Source: an uncultured bacterium
GTDB taxonomy: Bacteria; Cyanobacteriota; Vampirovibrionia; Gastranaerophilales; Gastranaerophilaceae
Direction: 5' to 3'
Assembly: GCA_902776035.1 (NCBI GenBank)
Contig: CACYOO010000009.1
Location: 18,502-82,501 of the forward strand
DNA: 64,000 bases
The position numbers and the translations under genes were made by a program. The notes beneath the pieces were generated by a model. That model did not search any database. It saw nothing but the letters and a program-made list of their open reading frames with translations, and was not told the origin of the DNA. Each line of letters starts with the position of its first letter. The stretch's first letter is position 1. This document shows positions 35,299 to 43,924 of this stretch, piece by piece.

Positions 35299-36738
35299 CT
35301 ATTTATTAATCTTTCTTACTTGTTCTGTAATTGCTATTTTTGTAATTGGAATGTTTATAGGTAATGTTTTTATAACCTGTTTTTTAGCTAAATTTATAAC
35401 AGAATATTTACCTGCAACCGCTCCTGTTATAACTGCTAAATTTGTTCCGTCAATTCTTGTTATTTTTGTTGCAAATCCGTTCGTATTTAATTTTATTGTA
35501 TTTGTTAATTTATCTGTTTGAGTGTTTAAAACTTGTACAATGCTTGTTTCTGCACTTAATATAAATAAATTTCCATAATAAACTAACATATCAACAGGTT
35601 TTGGAGATACTTCAAACTCTCTAATCAAGGACATTGTTGCATAATCTACTATTGCTAATCTGTTTTTTGTTCTGCTTGAAAGATAAATCTTGTTTTCAGA
35701 ATATGCTATTGATGATATGTTCGGAAATGTTCCTACTTCCTTTATAGTGTAATCATTGTTCAATTCAACAGACCAAACATCATTTGTTTTTCTGTCTACA
35801 TAAATCAATTTTGTTCCGTCAGGCGTAAGATAAAGTTTATCACACCAGCCGTTTACTTGTATTTTTTGTTTTAATTGCATTGTTATTAAATCTAAAACAT
35901 ATATTGATGATGCTTCGGGAGCTGATATATAAGCTTTTCTATTAATATTATCTACAAGTATTTGCTCAGGTTGTTCAGGTAGTTCAATACATTTTATTAC
36001 TGCTTCATCTGCTAAAGAAATAATATTAACCGCATTTATATCAACAGCCGTAACTAACAAAAATCCTTTATATATTTTTATATCTAACGGAATAGAATCT
36101 ACCGAAAGAGCATAGGAAGGGTTTGTTTTATTTGAAGGTATTACATGTATGTTTTTTGATTTGTAAGTTGTAATATAAAACAATTTGTTTTTTAATTGAG
36201 GTACTGTTGTGGCTATATCACTTTTCACTTCAGTTGTTATAGGTTTTTCATCAGAAAAATCTGATTTTATTTTTAAGTCTTTATCTTGCTCTGTAGCAAT
36301 TTTTAATCCGCCTATTATTGATTTTATGTTATCAGGTATAATTAATCCCTTAGGTACAAGCAAATCTTGTGGTAATAAGCCGGTTTTTACTTCAATAAAC
36401 GGCTCTTTTTGAAATAAAACTTTCTTTTTGCCGTCAACAGTTTCTATTATTTTTAATAGTACAAAATCATTATTAAATACTAAGATGTCAGGTAAATCTT
36501 TTAATGTTTTACCTTCGGGTATTGTTTTTTTTATTTCAAATTTTTGTACATTAATTGATTTTGCAGGATATAATGGTAAATATAAAGTATCATTTATCGT
36601 TATTAATCCGTCAAAACGGATTTCTGCTTTTGGAAAGCTGTTTTTTATATAATTTGTAACGTTATCAGGAATTGTTGCTGCTGATACGGATGTTACGGTA
36701 CAAAATAAAAAAAGTAAAATGATAAAAAATTTACGCAC
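35299..36738 (-). CDS. Exported YncE-like beta-propeller protein, 479 aa
   Basis: A signal peptide (RKFFIILLFLFCTVTSVSAA) is followed by about 180 residues of unassigned beta-rich sequence. A seven-blade-type repeat region follows from about residue 190 to the end (NRKAYISAPEASSIYVLDLI, GTKLIYVDRKTNDVWSVEL, NKIYLSSRTKNRLAIVDY). Such YVTN-type propellers bind ligands or other surface proteins. It overlaps the dnaJ stop by one base, an unusual neighbour for an exported protein. Function unknown. Confidence 0.8.
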   Translation of the reverse strand: MRKFFIILLFLFCTVTSVSAATIPDNVTNYIKNSFPKAEIRFDGLITINDTLYLPLYPAKSINVQKFEIKKTIPEGKTLKDLPDILVFNNDFVLLKIIETVDGKKKVLFQKEPFIEVKTGLLPQDLLVPKGLIIPDNIKSIIGGLKIATEQDKDLKIKSDFSDEKPITTEVKSDIATTVPQLKNKLFYITTYKSKNIHVIPSNKTNPSYALSVDSIPLDIKIYKGFLLVTAVDINAVNIISLADEAVIKCIELPEQPEQILVDNINRKAYISAPEASSIYVLDLITMQLKQKIQVNGWCDKLYLTPDGTKLIYVDRKTNDVWSVELNNDYTIKEVGTFPNISSIAYSENKIYLSSRTKNRLAIVDYATMSLIREFEVSPKPVDMLVYYGNLFILSAETSIVQVLNTQTDKLTNTIKLNTNGFATKITRIDGTNLAVITGAVAGKYSVINLAKKQVIKTLPINIPITKIAITEQVRKINK

Positions 36739-37862
36739 TATCTAAAAACTCCTTTTACTTTGTCTGCAAATTTTTCTTGATGTTTTTTACCTGTATTAAT
36801 CTCATATAATTGCTTGTATAAATCTTTCTCAATCTGCGACAGTTTTTTAGGAATAACAACATTTATAACGAAAATATGATCACCCCTGTGATTTTTATTT
36901 TGAATATGAGGAACTCCTAAGCCATTCAGTTTGACCATATTACCGCTTTGAATACCTGATGGTATATGAACAGTTCTGTTACCGTCTAAAGTTTTTACCT
37001 CAATTTCATCTCCTAAAACAGCTTGTGCAGGAGAAATTTCAAGAGGAGTGATAATGTTTATACCATCTCTGTTAAAGTATTCCGACGGTTTAACATGTAG
37101 TATAACATATAAATCTCCTGCCGGCCCGCCGTTTATACCGCAATCTCCTTCGCCGGAAAGACGCATTTTAGACAAATTATCAACACCTGCAGGGATTTTT
37201 ATATCTAAACTTTTTTCAACTTCAACTCTGCCATGTCCTTTACATGTTTCACACGGTGTTTCTATTTTTTTACCGGAACCTTTACATGCAGGACAGGTCG
37301 TTACTTGTGTAAAATTCCCAAATGCAGTTTGTGTTGTTTGTTGAACTTTTCCCATACCTCCGCAAGTAGGACAAGTTACAGGTGTAGTTCCGGGTTTTGC
37401 ACCCGTACCATTACAATCTTTACAAATTTCTAAATGGTCTATCTTTACTTGTTTGGTACAACCAAACACAGCTTCCTCAAATTCAAGCTCTACATCAACT
37501 CTCAAATCTTCACCTTGTCTTGGTGCATTTGGATTACTTCTTGCTGAAAATCCACCCATGCCCATTCCGTCAAAGAAAGAAGCTAAAATTTCACTTAAAT
37601 CTCCAAATCCACCTGCAAATGGACCTGATGTGTCAAAACCGGCATTCTTAAGACCGTCTTCTCCAAATCTATCGTAAGTTTCTCTTTTTTCATCATCCAT
37701 TAGAGTTTCATAAGCTTTACCTATTTCCTTAAATTTTGCTTCGGCATCAGGTGCTTTGTTTACATCAGGATGATATTTACGTGTCATTTTTCTAAATGCA
37801 CTTTTTATCTCATCTTTTGAAGCGTTTCTGTCAACTCCTAATATTTCATAATAATCAGCCAT
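36738..37862 (-). CDS. dnaJ: Chaperone DnaJ, 374 aa
   Basis: A full type I Hsp40. The J-domain (residues 1-70) has the HPD triad in [13 protein letters not shown] Gly/Phe region follows ([20 protein letters not shown]). Four zinc-binding repeats come next: [45 protein letters not shown]. The client-binding C-terminal domains end the protein. It stimulates DnaK ATPase; dnaK is not in the window. It follows grpE after 28 bases. Confidence 0.97.
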   Translation of the reverse strand: MADYYEILGVDRNASKDEIKSAFRKMTRKYHPDVNKAPDAEAKFKEIGKAYETLMDDEKRETYDRFGEDGLKNAGFDTSGPFAGGFGDLSEILASFFDGMGMGGFSARSNPNAPRQGEDLRVDVELEFEEAVFGCTKQVKIDHLEICKDCNGTGAKPGTTPVTCPTCGGMGKVQQTTQTAFGNFTQVTTCPACKGSGKKIETPCETCKGHGRVEVEKSLDIKIPAGVDNLSKMRLSGEGDCGINGGPAGDLYVILHVKPSEYFNRDGINIITPLEISPAQAVLGDEIEVKTLDGNRTVHIPSGIQSGNMVKLNGLGVPHIQNKNHRGDHIFVINVVIPKKLSQIEKDLYKQLYEINTGKKHQEKFADKVKGVFR

Positions 37863-37890
37863 GCTTGATATTTAAACCTTTCACAAAAAT

Positions 37891-38484
37891 CTAACCTTTT
37901 GTTGCAACATTTACTAATGCTGCTCTTAATACTTTATCTCCTATCTTATATCCTTTTTGTAATACATTAATTACTGTATTTTCAGGATATTCTTCACTAG
38001 GTGTTTGCATAACAGCTTCATGCATTGCGGGATTGAATTCTTTACCCTCTGCATCTATTTCTTCTAAACCAATCTTTGACAATGTTTCTCTCATTTGATT
38101 GCATACAAGAGAAAAACTTTCCTTAACTTTTTGGCAGTCATCAAGTGTTTCAACAGCTTTTTCTCCTCTGTCAAAATTATCTAAGACTGTTAACAGTTTT
38201 TTCAATGTTTCTTCTGCACCATATTTAAGAAGATTTTCTCTTTCTTGTTCTTGACGTTTTCTATAGTTGTCAAAATCAGCTGCAAGTCGAACATATTGAC
38301 TGTTTAAGACATCTAATTTTTTTTGTAATTCATTATCTTGAGAAACATTTTCTTCTGTCTGTTCTTCAACAGGTTCTTCTTCAACAGTTTCTTCTGTTAA
38401 TTCTTCTTGTTGTTCATCAAATTCTTCCTTGTTTCTAAAAGGATTATTATTTTTAATTGTTTCTGTTTTTTTCTTATGGGACAT
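37891..38484 (-). CDS. grpE: Nucleotide exchange factor GrpE, 197 aa
   Basis: An acidic, Glu/Thr-rich N-terminus (QQEELTEETVEEEPVEEQTE) leads into a long coiled coil (LQKKLDVLNSQYVRLAADFD, NYRKRQEQER). The C-terminal beta domain with FNPAMHEAVMQ and KGYKIGDKVLRAALVNV is diagnostic. It releases ADP from DnaK. The gene starts with AGGTG at a good distance and TATAAT about 22 bases before the ATG. No CIRCE element is visible upstream, so heat-shock control by HrcA is not supported here. Confidence 0.95.
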   Translation of the reverse strand: MSHKKKTETIKNNNPFRNKEEFDEQQEELTEETVEEEPVEEQTEENVSQDNELQKKLDVLNSQYVRLAADFDNYRKRQEQERENLLKYGAEETLKKLLTVLDNFDRGEKAVETLDDCQKVKESFSLVCNQMRETLSKIGLEEIDAEGKEFNPAMHEAVMQTPSEEYPENTVINVLQKGYKIGDKVLRAALVNVATKG

Positions 38485-38586
38485 TTTTTCACCTACATAA
38501 ATATTATACTTCTAAAATTATAAGTCATCAATTAACATAAACAACTTATATTTATTATTTTTTAATATTTCAAAAATATATAATTG

Positions 38587-39255
38587 TTAAATAAATTGTC
38601 TTAAATCACTTTTTTGAGTTATTTTTAAATTTTTTTCATCACCCTGTACTAAAAATATTGGGGCGAGATTATATTTTAAAATTAGTCCGCAGTCATCCGT
38701 AAAATTTTTATCATTATTTTTTAATGCAATTTCATGGGCTTGTTTTATTAATTTTGCTCTGAATGATTGAGGTGTTTGTATTCTTTTTAGCATATTTCTT
38801 TGTGGAATTTTTTTTATAAATCCGTTTTCATCAATTTCAATTATTGTATCAATGGTGTCAATAGCTGTTCCTACAGCTTCATATTTTTTTAGTGCTTCAA
38901 TATTATCATCTATTATTTTTTGTGTTACAAAAGCTCTGACTGCATCATGAATTAAAACATTGCTGTCATCATCAGCGTAGCTTGTACCAATTCTTGAACT
39001 GTCCACTCTTGTTGCTCCGCCATTTACTATTTTTACAACTTTTTTATAATTATTTTTGAAAACAATCTCTCTTGATAAATCATTAAAGTTAGGATTAGTT
39101 ACAAGTATGATTTCATCAATATTTTTATTTTGTTCAAAGGCATCAAGTGAATATTCCAAAATAGTTTTATTTTTTATTTTGTAAAATTGTTTAGGGATAT
39201 TTTCTCCAAAGCGTTCACCTGTACCGGATGCTAAAATTATAGAAATATTTTTCAT
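38587..39255 (-). CDS. ispD: 2-C-methyl-D-erythritol 4-phosphate cytidylyltransferase, 222 aa
   Basis: Third step of the MEP isoprenoid pathway: CTP plus MEP gives CDP-ME. Motifs: ILASGTGERFGENIPKQFYK (nucleotide-binding, variant S in place of A), IHDAVRAFVTQKIID, GTAIDTIDTI, RIQTPQSFRAKLIKQAHE and FTDDCGLI. The length is normal. AGGTAA precedes the ATG. The frequent neighbour ispF is not adjacent. Confidence 0.95.
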   Translation of the reverse strand: MKNISIILASGTGERFGENIPKQFYKIKNKTILEYSLDAFEQNKNIDEIILVTNPNFNDLSREIVFKNNYKKVVKIVNGGATRVDSSRIGTSYADDDSNVLIHDAVRAFVTQKIIDDNIEALKKYEAVGTAIDTIDTIIEIDENGFIKKIPQRNMLKRIQTPQSFRAKLIKQAHEIALKNNDKNFTDDCGLILKYNLAPIFLVQGDEKNLKITQKSDLRQFI

Positions 39256-39344
39256 ACGTTACCTACTGTATTTATTTACATTAAATGTTCTATTACAATT
39301 TTATTATGATATAATAAAATTGTAGTAAAGTATAGGGTAAAATT

Positions 39345-40178
39345 ATGACATATAAAATAGTATCAAAAAAGGAAATTTGTCCTAATCAGTATGAGATAAC
39401 ACTTGAAGCACCATTTGTAGTGAGAAATGCACAAGCAGGACAATTTATAATATTTAGAGCATTCGAAGACAGTGAGAGAGTACCTTTAACAATAGCTGAT
39501 GTGGATAAAGACAATGGTCTTTTAACATTGGTATTTATGGCAGTCGGATATTCTACAAAACAGCTTGCATCATTAAATGTGGGTGATGAATTATCCGATA
39601 TCGTAGGGCCTTTAGGAAAACCGACTGAGATAAAAAAATACGGAACAGTTGTTTGTCTTGCCGGAGGTTATGGTGCAGCACCTTGTTATTTGATAGCAAA
39701 GGCATTTAAAGAAGCAGGTAATAAAGTTTATATGATTATGGGTGCCAGAAACAAAGATTTAATCTTTTGGCAAGATAAAATGAAAAATGCTTGTGATGAA
39801 TTATTTATTACAACTGATGATGGAACATTAGGTGAAAAAGGTTTTGTAACACAAGTTTTGGAACGCATAATAGGACAAGAAAAAGTTGATTATGCAATAG
39901 CTGTAGGTCCTATGCCAATGATGAGAGCAGTTGCAAATTTAACAAGAGATAAAGGAATATACACTGAAGCAAGTATGAATCCTATAATGGTTGATGGAAC
40001 AGGCATGTGCGGTGCTTGTAGATTAACTGTTGGTGGAGAAGTTAAATTTGCATGTGTTGACGGGCCTGATTTTGATGCTCACAAAATAGATTTTGATGAG
40101 GTTATCAACAGAACTCGTATTTATAAAGAACAAGAACGTAAAAGAGATGAAAATTGTAACTTACTAAAGAAAGGTTAG
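39345..40178 (+). CDS. NfnA/SudB-like FAD- and [2Fe-2S]-binding oxidoreductase subunit, 277 aa
   Basis: A ferredoxin reductase-type FAD domain (residues 1-95: AGQFIIFRAFEDSERVPLTI), an NAD domain (VVCLAGGYGAAPCYLIAKAF, YAIAVGPMPMMRAV) and a C-terminal iron-sulfur block with GTGMCGACRLTV and FACVDGPDFDAH match NfnA, the small subunit of ferredoxin-NADP transhydrogenase, and SudB. PyrK is the nearest alternative. The large NfnB/GltD-type partner is not next to it. It heads a plus-strand operon with a Cys-rich small protein and etfBA, pointing to electron transfer in anaerobic metabolism. Confidence 0.87.
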   Translation: MTYKIVSKKEICPNQYEITLEAPFVVRNAQAGQFIIFRAFEDSERVPLTIADVDKDNGLLTLVFMAVGYSTKQLASLNVGDELSDIVGPLGKPTEIKKYGTVVCLAGGYGAAPCYLIAKAFKEAGNKVYMIMGARNKDLIFWQDKMKNACDELFITTDDGTLGEKGFVTQVLERIIGQEKVDYAIAVGPMPMMRAVANLTRDKGIYTEASMNPIMVDGTGMCGACRLTVGGEVKFACVDGPDFDAHKIDFDEVINRTRIYKEQERKRDENCNLLKKG

Positions 40179-40184
40179 TGTTAT

Positions 40185-40367
40185 ATGTCAGACAACAAAA
40201 AAAATATTCCGTTTTGCCCCTTAATGACAGCAGGTAACAGTTTTGAAAAAGTTTGTACACAAGATATGTGTGCTTGGTATTTAAAAGGTTATAAGGTTTG
40301 TTCGGTATATATGCTTGCTCATAATGCCGCTATGGAAGTTCAGGCAAAACAGGCGAAAAAACAATAA
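40185..40367 (+). CDS. Small four-cysteine protein, 60 aa
   Basis: Cys residues in FCPLM, KVCTQDMCAWY and YKVCSVYM form a C-x15-C-x4-C-x9-C set that could bind a metal or an Fe-S cluster. Its sequence otherwise resembles no family I can name. It is located six bases after the NfnA-like gene and two bases before etfB, so it is very probably co-translated. A role as a small redox or metal-binding accessory is inference. Confidence 0.75.
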   Translation: MSDNKKNIPFCPLMTAGNSFEKVCTQDMCAWYLKGYKVCSVYMLAHNAAMEVQAKQAKKQ

Positions 40368-40369
40368 TT

Positions 40370-41149
40370 ATGAAAATTGTAGTTTGTATAAAACAAGTTC
40401 CTGATACGGCTGATATTAAGTGGACAGAAAATAATACAATACAAAGAGAAGGTGTTGAAAGTATAATTAATCCTTTCGACATGTATGCTATCGAAACTGC
40501 TTTAAAACTAAAGGATGTTTACGAAAATACTACAGTTACAACATTAACAATGGGGCCTAATCAGGCGGAAAATATTATTAGAAAATCGATTTCAATGGGT
40601 GTTGACAGCGGTTTTGTTTTATCTGATAAAAAATTTGCCGGTTCTGATACTCTTGCTACTGCAAAAACTATTTCAACAGGTATACAATTTAAAATACCTG
40701 ATTTTGATTTGGTTATATGCGGACAATTTGCAACAGACGGTGATACTGCTCAAACAGGTTCAGGTGTTGCAACAAATTTGGATGTTCCTGTTATAACTTA
40801 TGTTAAAGAGGTTAAAGAAATAAAAGACGGATATGTTACAGTGCTTCGAGAAGTAGAAGATGGAAAAGAGGTTTTAAAAGCAAAACTTCCTGCTGTTTTA
40901 TGCATGCTTAAATGTGATTATGAACCGAGAAGGGCTTATATAAACGGTTATCGTAATGCACAAAAAGCGGAAGTTAAATTTTATTCTCATGAAGATATAT
41001 CTATTTCACCTGAAGAAACCGGCTTTAAGGGTTCTCCTACTTATGTTAGTAAAGCATTTAGACCGGAAGAAAAGCAGAGTGGAGAATTAATTAAAACAGA
41101 TGACTTAGAATGTATATCAAATAAAATTTTAGAGGTGTTAAATGGCTAA
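40370..41149 (+). CDS. etfB: Electron transfer flavoprotein beta subunit, 259 aa
   Basis: Carries AMP or, in bifurcating forms, a second FAD. N-terminal KIVVCIKQVPDTADIKWTEN, then NPFDMYAIETALKLKD, ICGQFATDGDTAQTGSGVA and AKLPAVLCMLKCDYEPR are diagnostic. Whether this is a bifurcating or ordinary Etf cannot be settled from my reading alone. It overlaps etfA by eight bases. Confidence 0.95.
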   Translation: MKIVVCIKQVPDTADIKWTENNTIQREGVESIINPFDMYAIETALKLKDVYENTTVTTLTMGPNQAENIIRKSISMGVDSGFVLSDKKFAGSDTLATAKTISTGIQFKIPDFDLVICGQFATDGDTAQTGSGVATNLDVPVITYVKEVKEIKDGYVTVLREVEDGKEVLKAKLPAVLCMLKCDYEPRRAYINGYRNAQKAEVKFYSHEDISISPEETGFKGSPTYVSKAFRPEEKQSGELIKTDDLECISNKILEVLNG

Positions 41150-42146
41150 GGAGATTTTGATATATGCTCAAGCAAACAGAAGCGGAAAAGTAATAGATGT
41201 AGTATTAGAGCTTGCAAATGCAGCACATGATTTGTCTGAAAAGTTAGAGAATGCTTGTATTTCTGCTTTGCTTATTACTGATGGAAGAAACCTTGATGAG
41301 AATAAGCATGTTTTAAAAAAAGCCGGTTTTAATAAAGTTTATATTGCTAGTAGTGAATACTTGAAAGATTATTCTACAGAATATTATTCACAAATTGCAA
41401 TTGATTTAATAAAAAAAATTGAACCTGAAATATTTTTAATAGGTGCAACAACGCAAGGTAGAGATTTGGCTCCTGTAATATCCACAAAGTTAAAAACGGG
41501 GTTAACGGCTGATTGTACATCTCTTGATATAAATGAAAAAGGACAATTAGCTGCGACACGTCCTACATTTGGCGGAAACTTAATGGCAACAATATTGTGT
41601 AAACAATTTCCGCAAATGGCAACAGTAAGACCAAAGGTTTTGAAAAAATCCGATAAAAACTATGAACAAGAACCATTGATAATTGAGTACTCTCCTGATT
41701 TATCAAATATCAACAAAAGAGTTGAACTGCTTGATTTTATTGCAAATCCTCAATTAACAGATAAAAGAATTGATGAGGCAGAAATCATTGTTTCAGGCGG
41801 TAAGGGAATGAAAAATGAAGCAGGTTTTAAATTGCTTCAAGAACTTGCAGATGTTCTGGGCGGTTCTGTTGGTGCTTCACGTGGTGCAGTTGATATGGGA
41901 CTTGCAGACAGTTCTATTCAAATTGGACAGACAGGAAAAACTGTTGTACCTAAAATATACATAGCATGCGGAATTTCAGGTGCAGTACAGCATGTTGTAG
42001 GTATGAGCGGTTCAGATAAAATTATTGCTATAAATAAAGATGAAAATGCTCCTATTTTTAAACAAGCCGATTTGGGAATAGTTGGTGATGCTTTTGAAAT
42101 ATTACCTAATCTTATCCAAAAAATAAGGGATAAAAATAATGGATAA
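41142..42146 (+). CDS. etfA: Electron transfer flavoprotein alpha subunit, 334 aa
   Basis: The N-terminal domain (ILIYAQANRSGKVIDVVLEL, IGATTQGRDLAPVIS) and the C-terminal FAD domain (IVSGGKGMKNEAGFKLLQEL, GASRGAVDMGLADSSIQIGQ, YIACGISGAVQHVVGM, NKDENAPIFKQADLGIVGD) are complete. With EtfB it passes electrons between flavin dehydrogenases; no acyl-CoA dehydrogenase is adjacent. It overlaps purA by eight bases, an unusual coupling of electron transfer and purine synthesis genes. Confidence 0.96.
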   Translation: MAKEILIYAQANRSGKVIDVVLELANAAHDLSEKLENACISALLITDGRNLDENKHVLKKAGFNKVYIASSEYLKDYSTEYYSQIAIDLIKKIEPEIFLIGATTQGRDLAPVISTKLKTGLTADCTSLDINEKGQLAATRPTFGGNLMATILCKQFPQMATVRPKVLKKSDKNYEQEPLIIEYSPDLSNINKRVELLDFIANPQLTDKRIDEAEIIVSGGKGMKNEAGFKLLQELADVLGGSVGASRGAVDMGLADSSIQIGQTGKTVVPKIYIACGISGAVQHVVGMSGSDKIIAINKDENAPIFKQADLGIVGDAFEILPNLIQKIRDKNNG

Positions 42147-43413
42147 CACTGTTGTTATTGGTGGTCAATGGGGTGATGAAGGAAAGGCAAAAATAACAGA
42201 CTTGCTTGCACAAAGTGCTGATATTGTTATCCGTTATCAAGGCGGATGTAATGCAGGACATACTGTTGTTTATGATGGTGAAATTTATAAATTGCATCTT
42301 GTACCGTCAGGGATTTTATATAAAGACAAAATTTGTTTTATAGGTGCAGGAACAGTTGTTCTACCAGATGTTTTCAAACAGGAAACAGAAGGTTTAAAAA
42401 ACAGAGGTGTTGACTTATCAGGGTTAAAGCTAAGTCCGCTTGCCGTTATAACTTTACCTTATCATACAGATGTTGATGCTTGGGCAGAGGATACTGCAAA
42501 AAAAGGTAAAATCGGTTCTACAAGACGTGGTATCGGACAAACTTATACAGATAAATATGCAAGATGTGCTTTAAAAATAGAGGATTTATTTGATGAAGAA
42601 ACTCTATCTGAAAAATTAGATATAATACTACCTCTAAAAAATAAAACATTAAAAAGTGTTTACGGTTTAAAAGAATATTCAAAATATGAAATGATAGAAT
42701 TATGCAAAAAATATAAAGAAATTTTTGAGCCGTATGTTTGTTTTGATTGGCAAAATTTATTAAATGAATATAAAAATAAAACAATTCTTTTTGAAGGTGC
42801 TCAAGGGGTAATGCTCGATGTGGATTATGGAACTTACCCTTTTGTAACAAGTTCAAATCCAATAGCAGGCGGTGCTTCTGTTGGAAGTGGTTATGGACCT
42901 TGCATGATAAAACGAGTTGTAGGTGTAATGAAAGCGTACACAACAAGAGTTGGTGAAGGTGCTTTTGTAACCGAACTAAACGATGAAACAGGTGATAGAA
43001 TACGTGATAACGGGCATGAATACGGAACAACAACAGGTCGTCCGAGAAGATGCGGATGGTTTGATTCTGTAATTGCAAGATATGCTGTTTTAACAGGTGG
43101 AATTACAACTATTGCACTTACAAAAACAGATGTTTTTGATGATTTTGATGAAATAAAGATTTGTACGGCTTATAAAGATAAAAGAAACGGAAAAATTTAT
43201 ACAGAATACCCTACAAATGTTTTTATGCATAAATATCTTGAACCGGTATATGAAATTTTAGACGGTTGGAAACAAGATATATCAAATGTAAAAACTTATG
43301 ACGATTTACCTCAAAATACAAAAAAATACTTGAAAAGAATAGAAGAATTATCAGGTTGTAAAATTTCTATAATAAGTGTTGGTGCGGATAGGGAACAAAC
43401 TATTATTCTTTAG
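42139..43413 (+). CDS. purA: Adenylosuccinate synthetase, 424 aa
   Basis: Joins IMP and aspartate with GTP in AMP synthesis. Motifs: VVIGGQWGDEGKAKITDLLA at the N-terminus (Lys and Asp of the GTP/IMP site; Ala replaces the more common Gly-Lys-Gly form), GGCNAGHTVV, GSTRRGIGQTYTDKYAR, FEGAQGVMLDVDYGTYPFVT, GTTTGRPRRCGWFD and TKTDVFD. The length is normal. Confidence 0.97.
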   Translation: MDNTVVIGGQWGDEGKAKITDLLAQSADIVIRYQGGCNAGHTVVYDGEIYKLHLVPSGILYKDKICFIGAGTVVLPDVFKQETEGLKNRGVDLSGLKLSPLAVITLPYHTDVDAWAEDTAKKGKIGSTRRGIGQTYTDKYARCALKIEDLFDEETLSEKLDIILPLKNKTLKSVYGLKEYSKYEMIELCKKYKEIFEPYVCFDWQNLLNEYKNKTILFEGAQGVMLDVDYGTYPFVTSSNPIAGGASVGSGYGPCMIKRVVGVMKAYTTRVGEGAFVTELNDETGDRIRDNGHEYGTTTGRPRRCGWFDSVIARYAVLTGGITTIALTKTDVFDDFDEIKICTAYKDKRNGKIYTEYPTNVFMHKYLEPVYEILDGWKQDISNVKTYDDLPQNTKKYLKRIEELSGCKISIISVGADREQTIIL

Positions 43414-43467
43414 AATAATAATTATTTTAGAATAACAGATTATTTCTTTTTATCTTAATTCTTATGA

Positions 43468-43473
43468 TATAAT
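43468..43473 (+). promoter_or_regulatory. Extended -10 TGATATAAT, leaderless spacing
   Basis: Consensus TATAAT with an upstream TG, six bases before the ATG of a 51-codon frame. Its presence is the main argument that this small frame is expressed. Confidence 0.55.
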
Positions 43474-43479
43474 CCAATT

Positions 43480-43635
43480 ATGGAAAATAAAAGAAAGAAA
43501 AAGAAATTTACAATAAGCACTAAAAATATGGGTGTTGATATTGATAAGAATGAATATTATGAAATAATATGTTCAAATTCTGCACATCCTGAAGATTTTT
43601 ATAAAAAAAAGACAAACCGCAACGGTTTGTCCTAA
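43480..43635 (+). CDS. Candidate small basic protein, 51 aa
   Basis: The ATG is followed by a Lys/Arg-rich N-terminus (ENKRKKKKFTISTKN), then DIDKNEYYEIICSNSAHPED and a basic tail. No family is recognised. Support comes from a perfect extended -10 box six bases upstream. The last codons overlap a hairpin whose T-run lies on the opposite strand, so the C-terminus is constrained by another signal. It could be a small regulator or not a gene at all. Confidence 0.4.
   Translation: MENKRKKKKFTISTKNMGVDIDKNEYYEIICSNSAHPEDFYKKKTNRNGLS
43602..43631 (-). terminator. Rho-independent terminator on the minus strand
   Basis: GACAAACCG/CGGTTTGTC stem (43611-43619 with 43623-43631) and, on the minus strand, a following run of eight T. 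No minus-strand gene is seen between it and 43925, so it may end an unannotated antisense or small RNA, or shield purA from antisense transcription. Confidence 0.6.
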
Positions 43636-43924
43636 ATATGGATAGTAATAAGATTAATATGTATATGGGATTATGTATTATGATTTGTAACCCATTAAGG
43701 GCTTAAAATTTTATTTAAAAAATAACTCTCTCTCTTAACAATATTATTCTTTCACATGACCTTATAAAATACAATCATTTACATGTATGAAAAATTTTTC
43801 TCATGTTAATAATTAAGAAATAATTTTTTGTAACAATTTTGTAATAAAGTGCTAAAAAAGGGCAAATAAAAATCTTCAGCGTTATTAAAATACATGTGTG
43901 TGCTAACAAAGGTTTTTAAACTCA

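Noticed and set aside
38485..38586. CIRCE heat-shock operator before grpE
   Set aside because: No TTAGCACTC-N9-GAGTGCTAA-like inverted repeat is present upstream of grpE.
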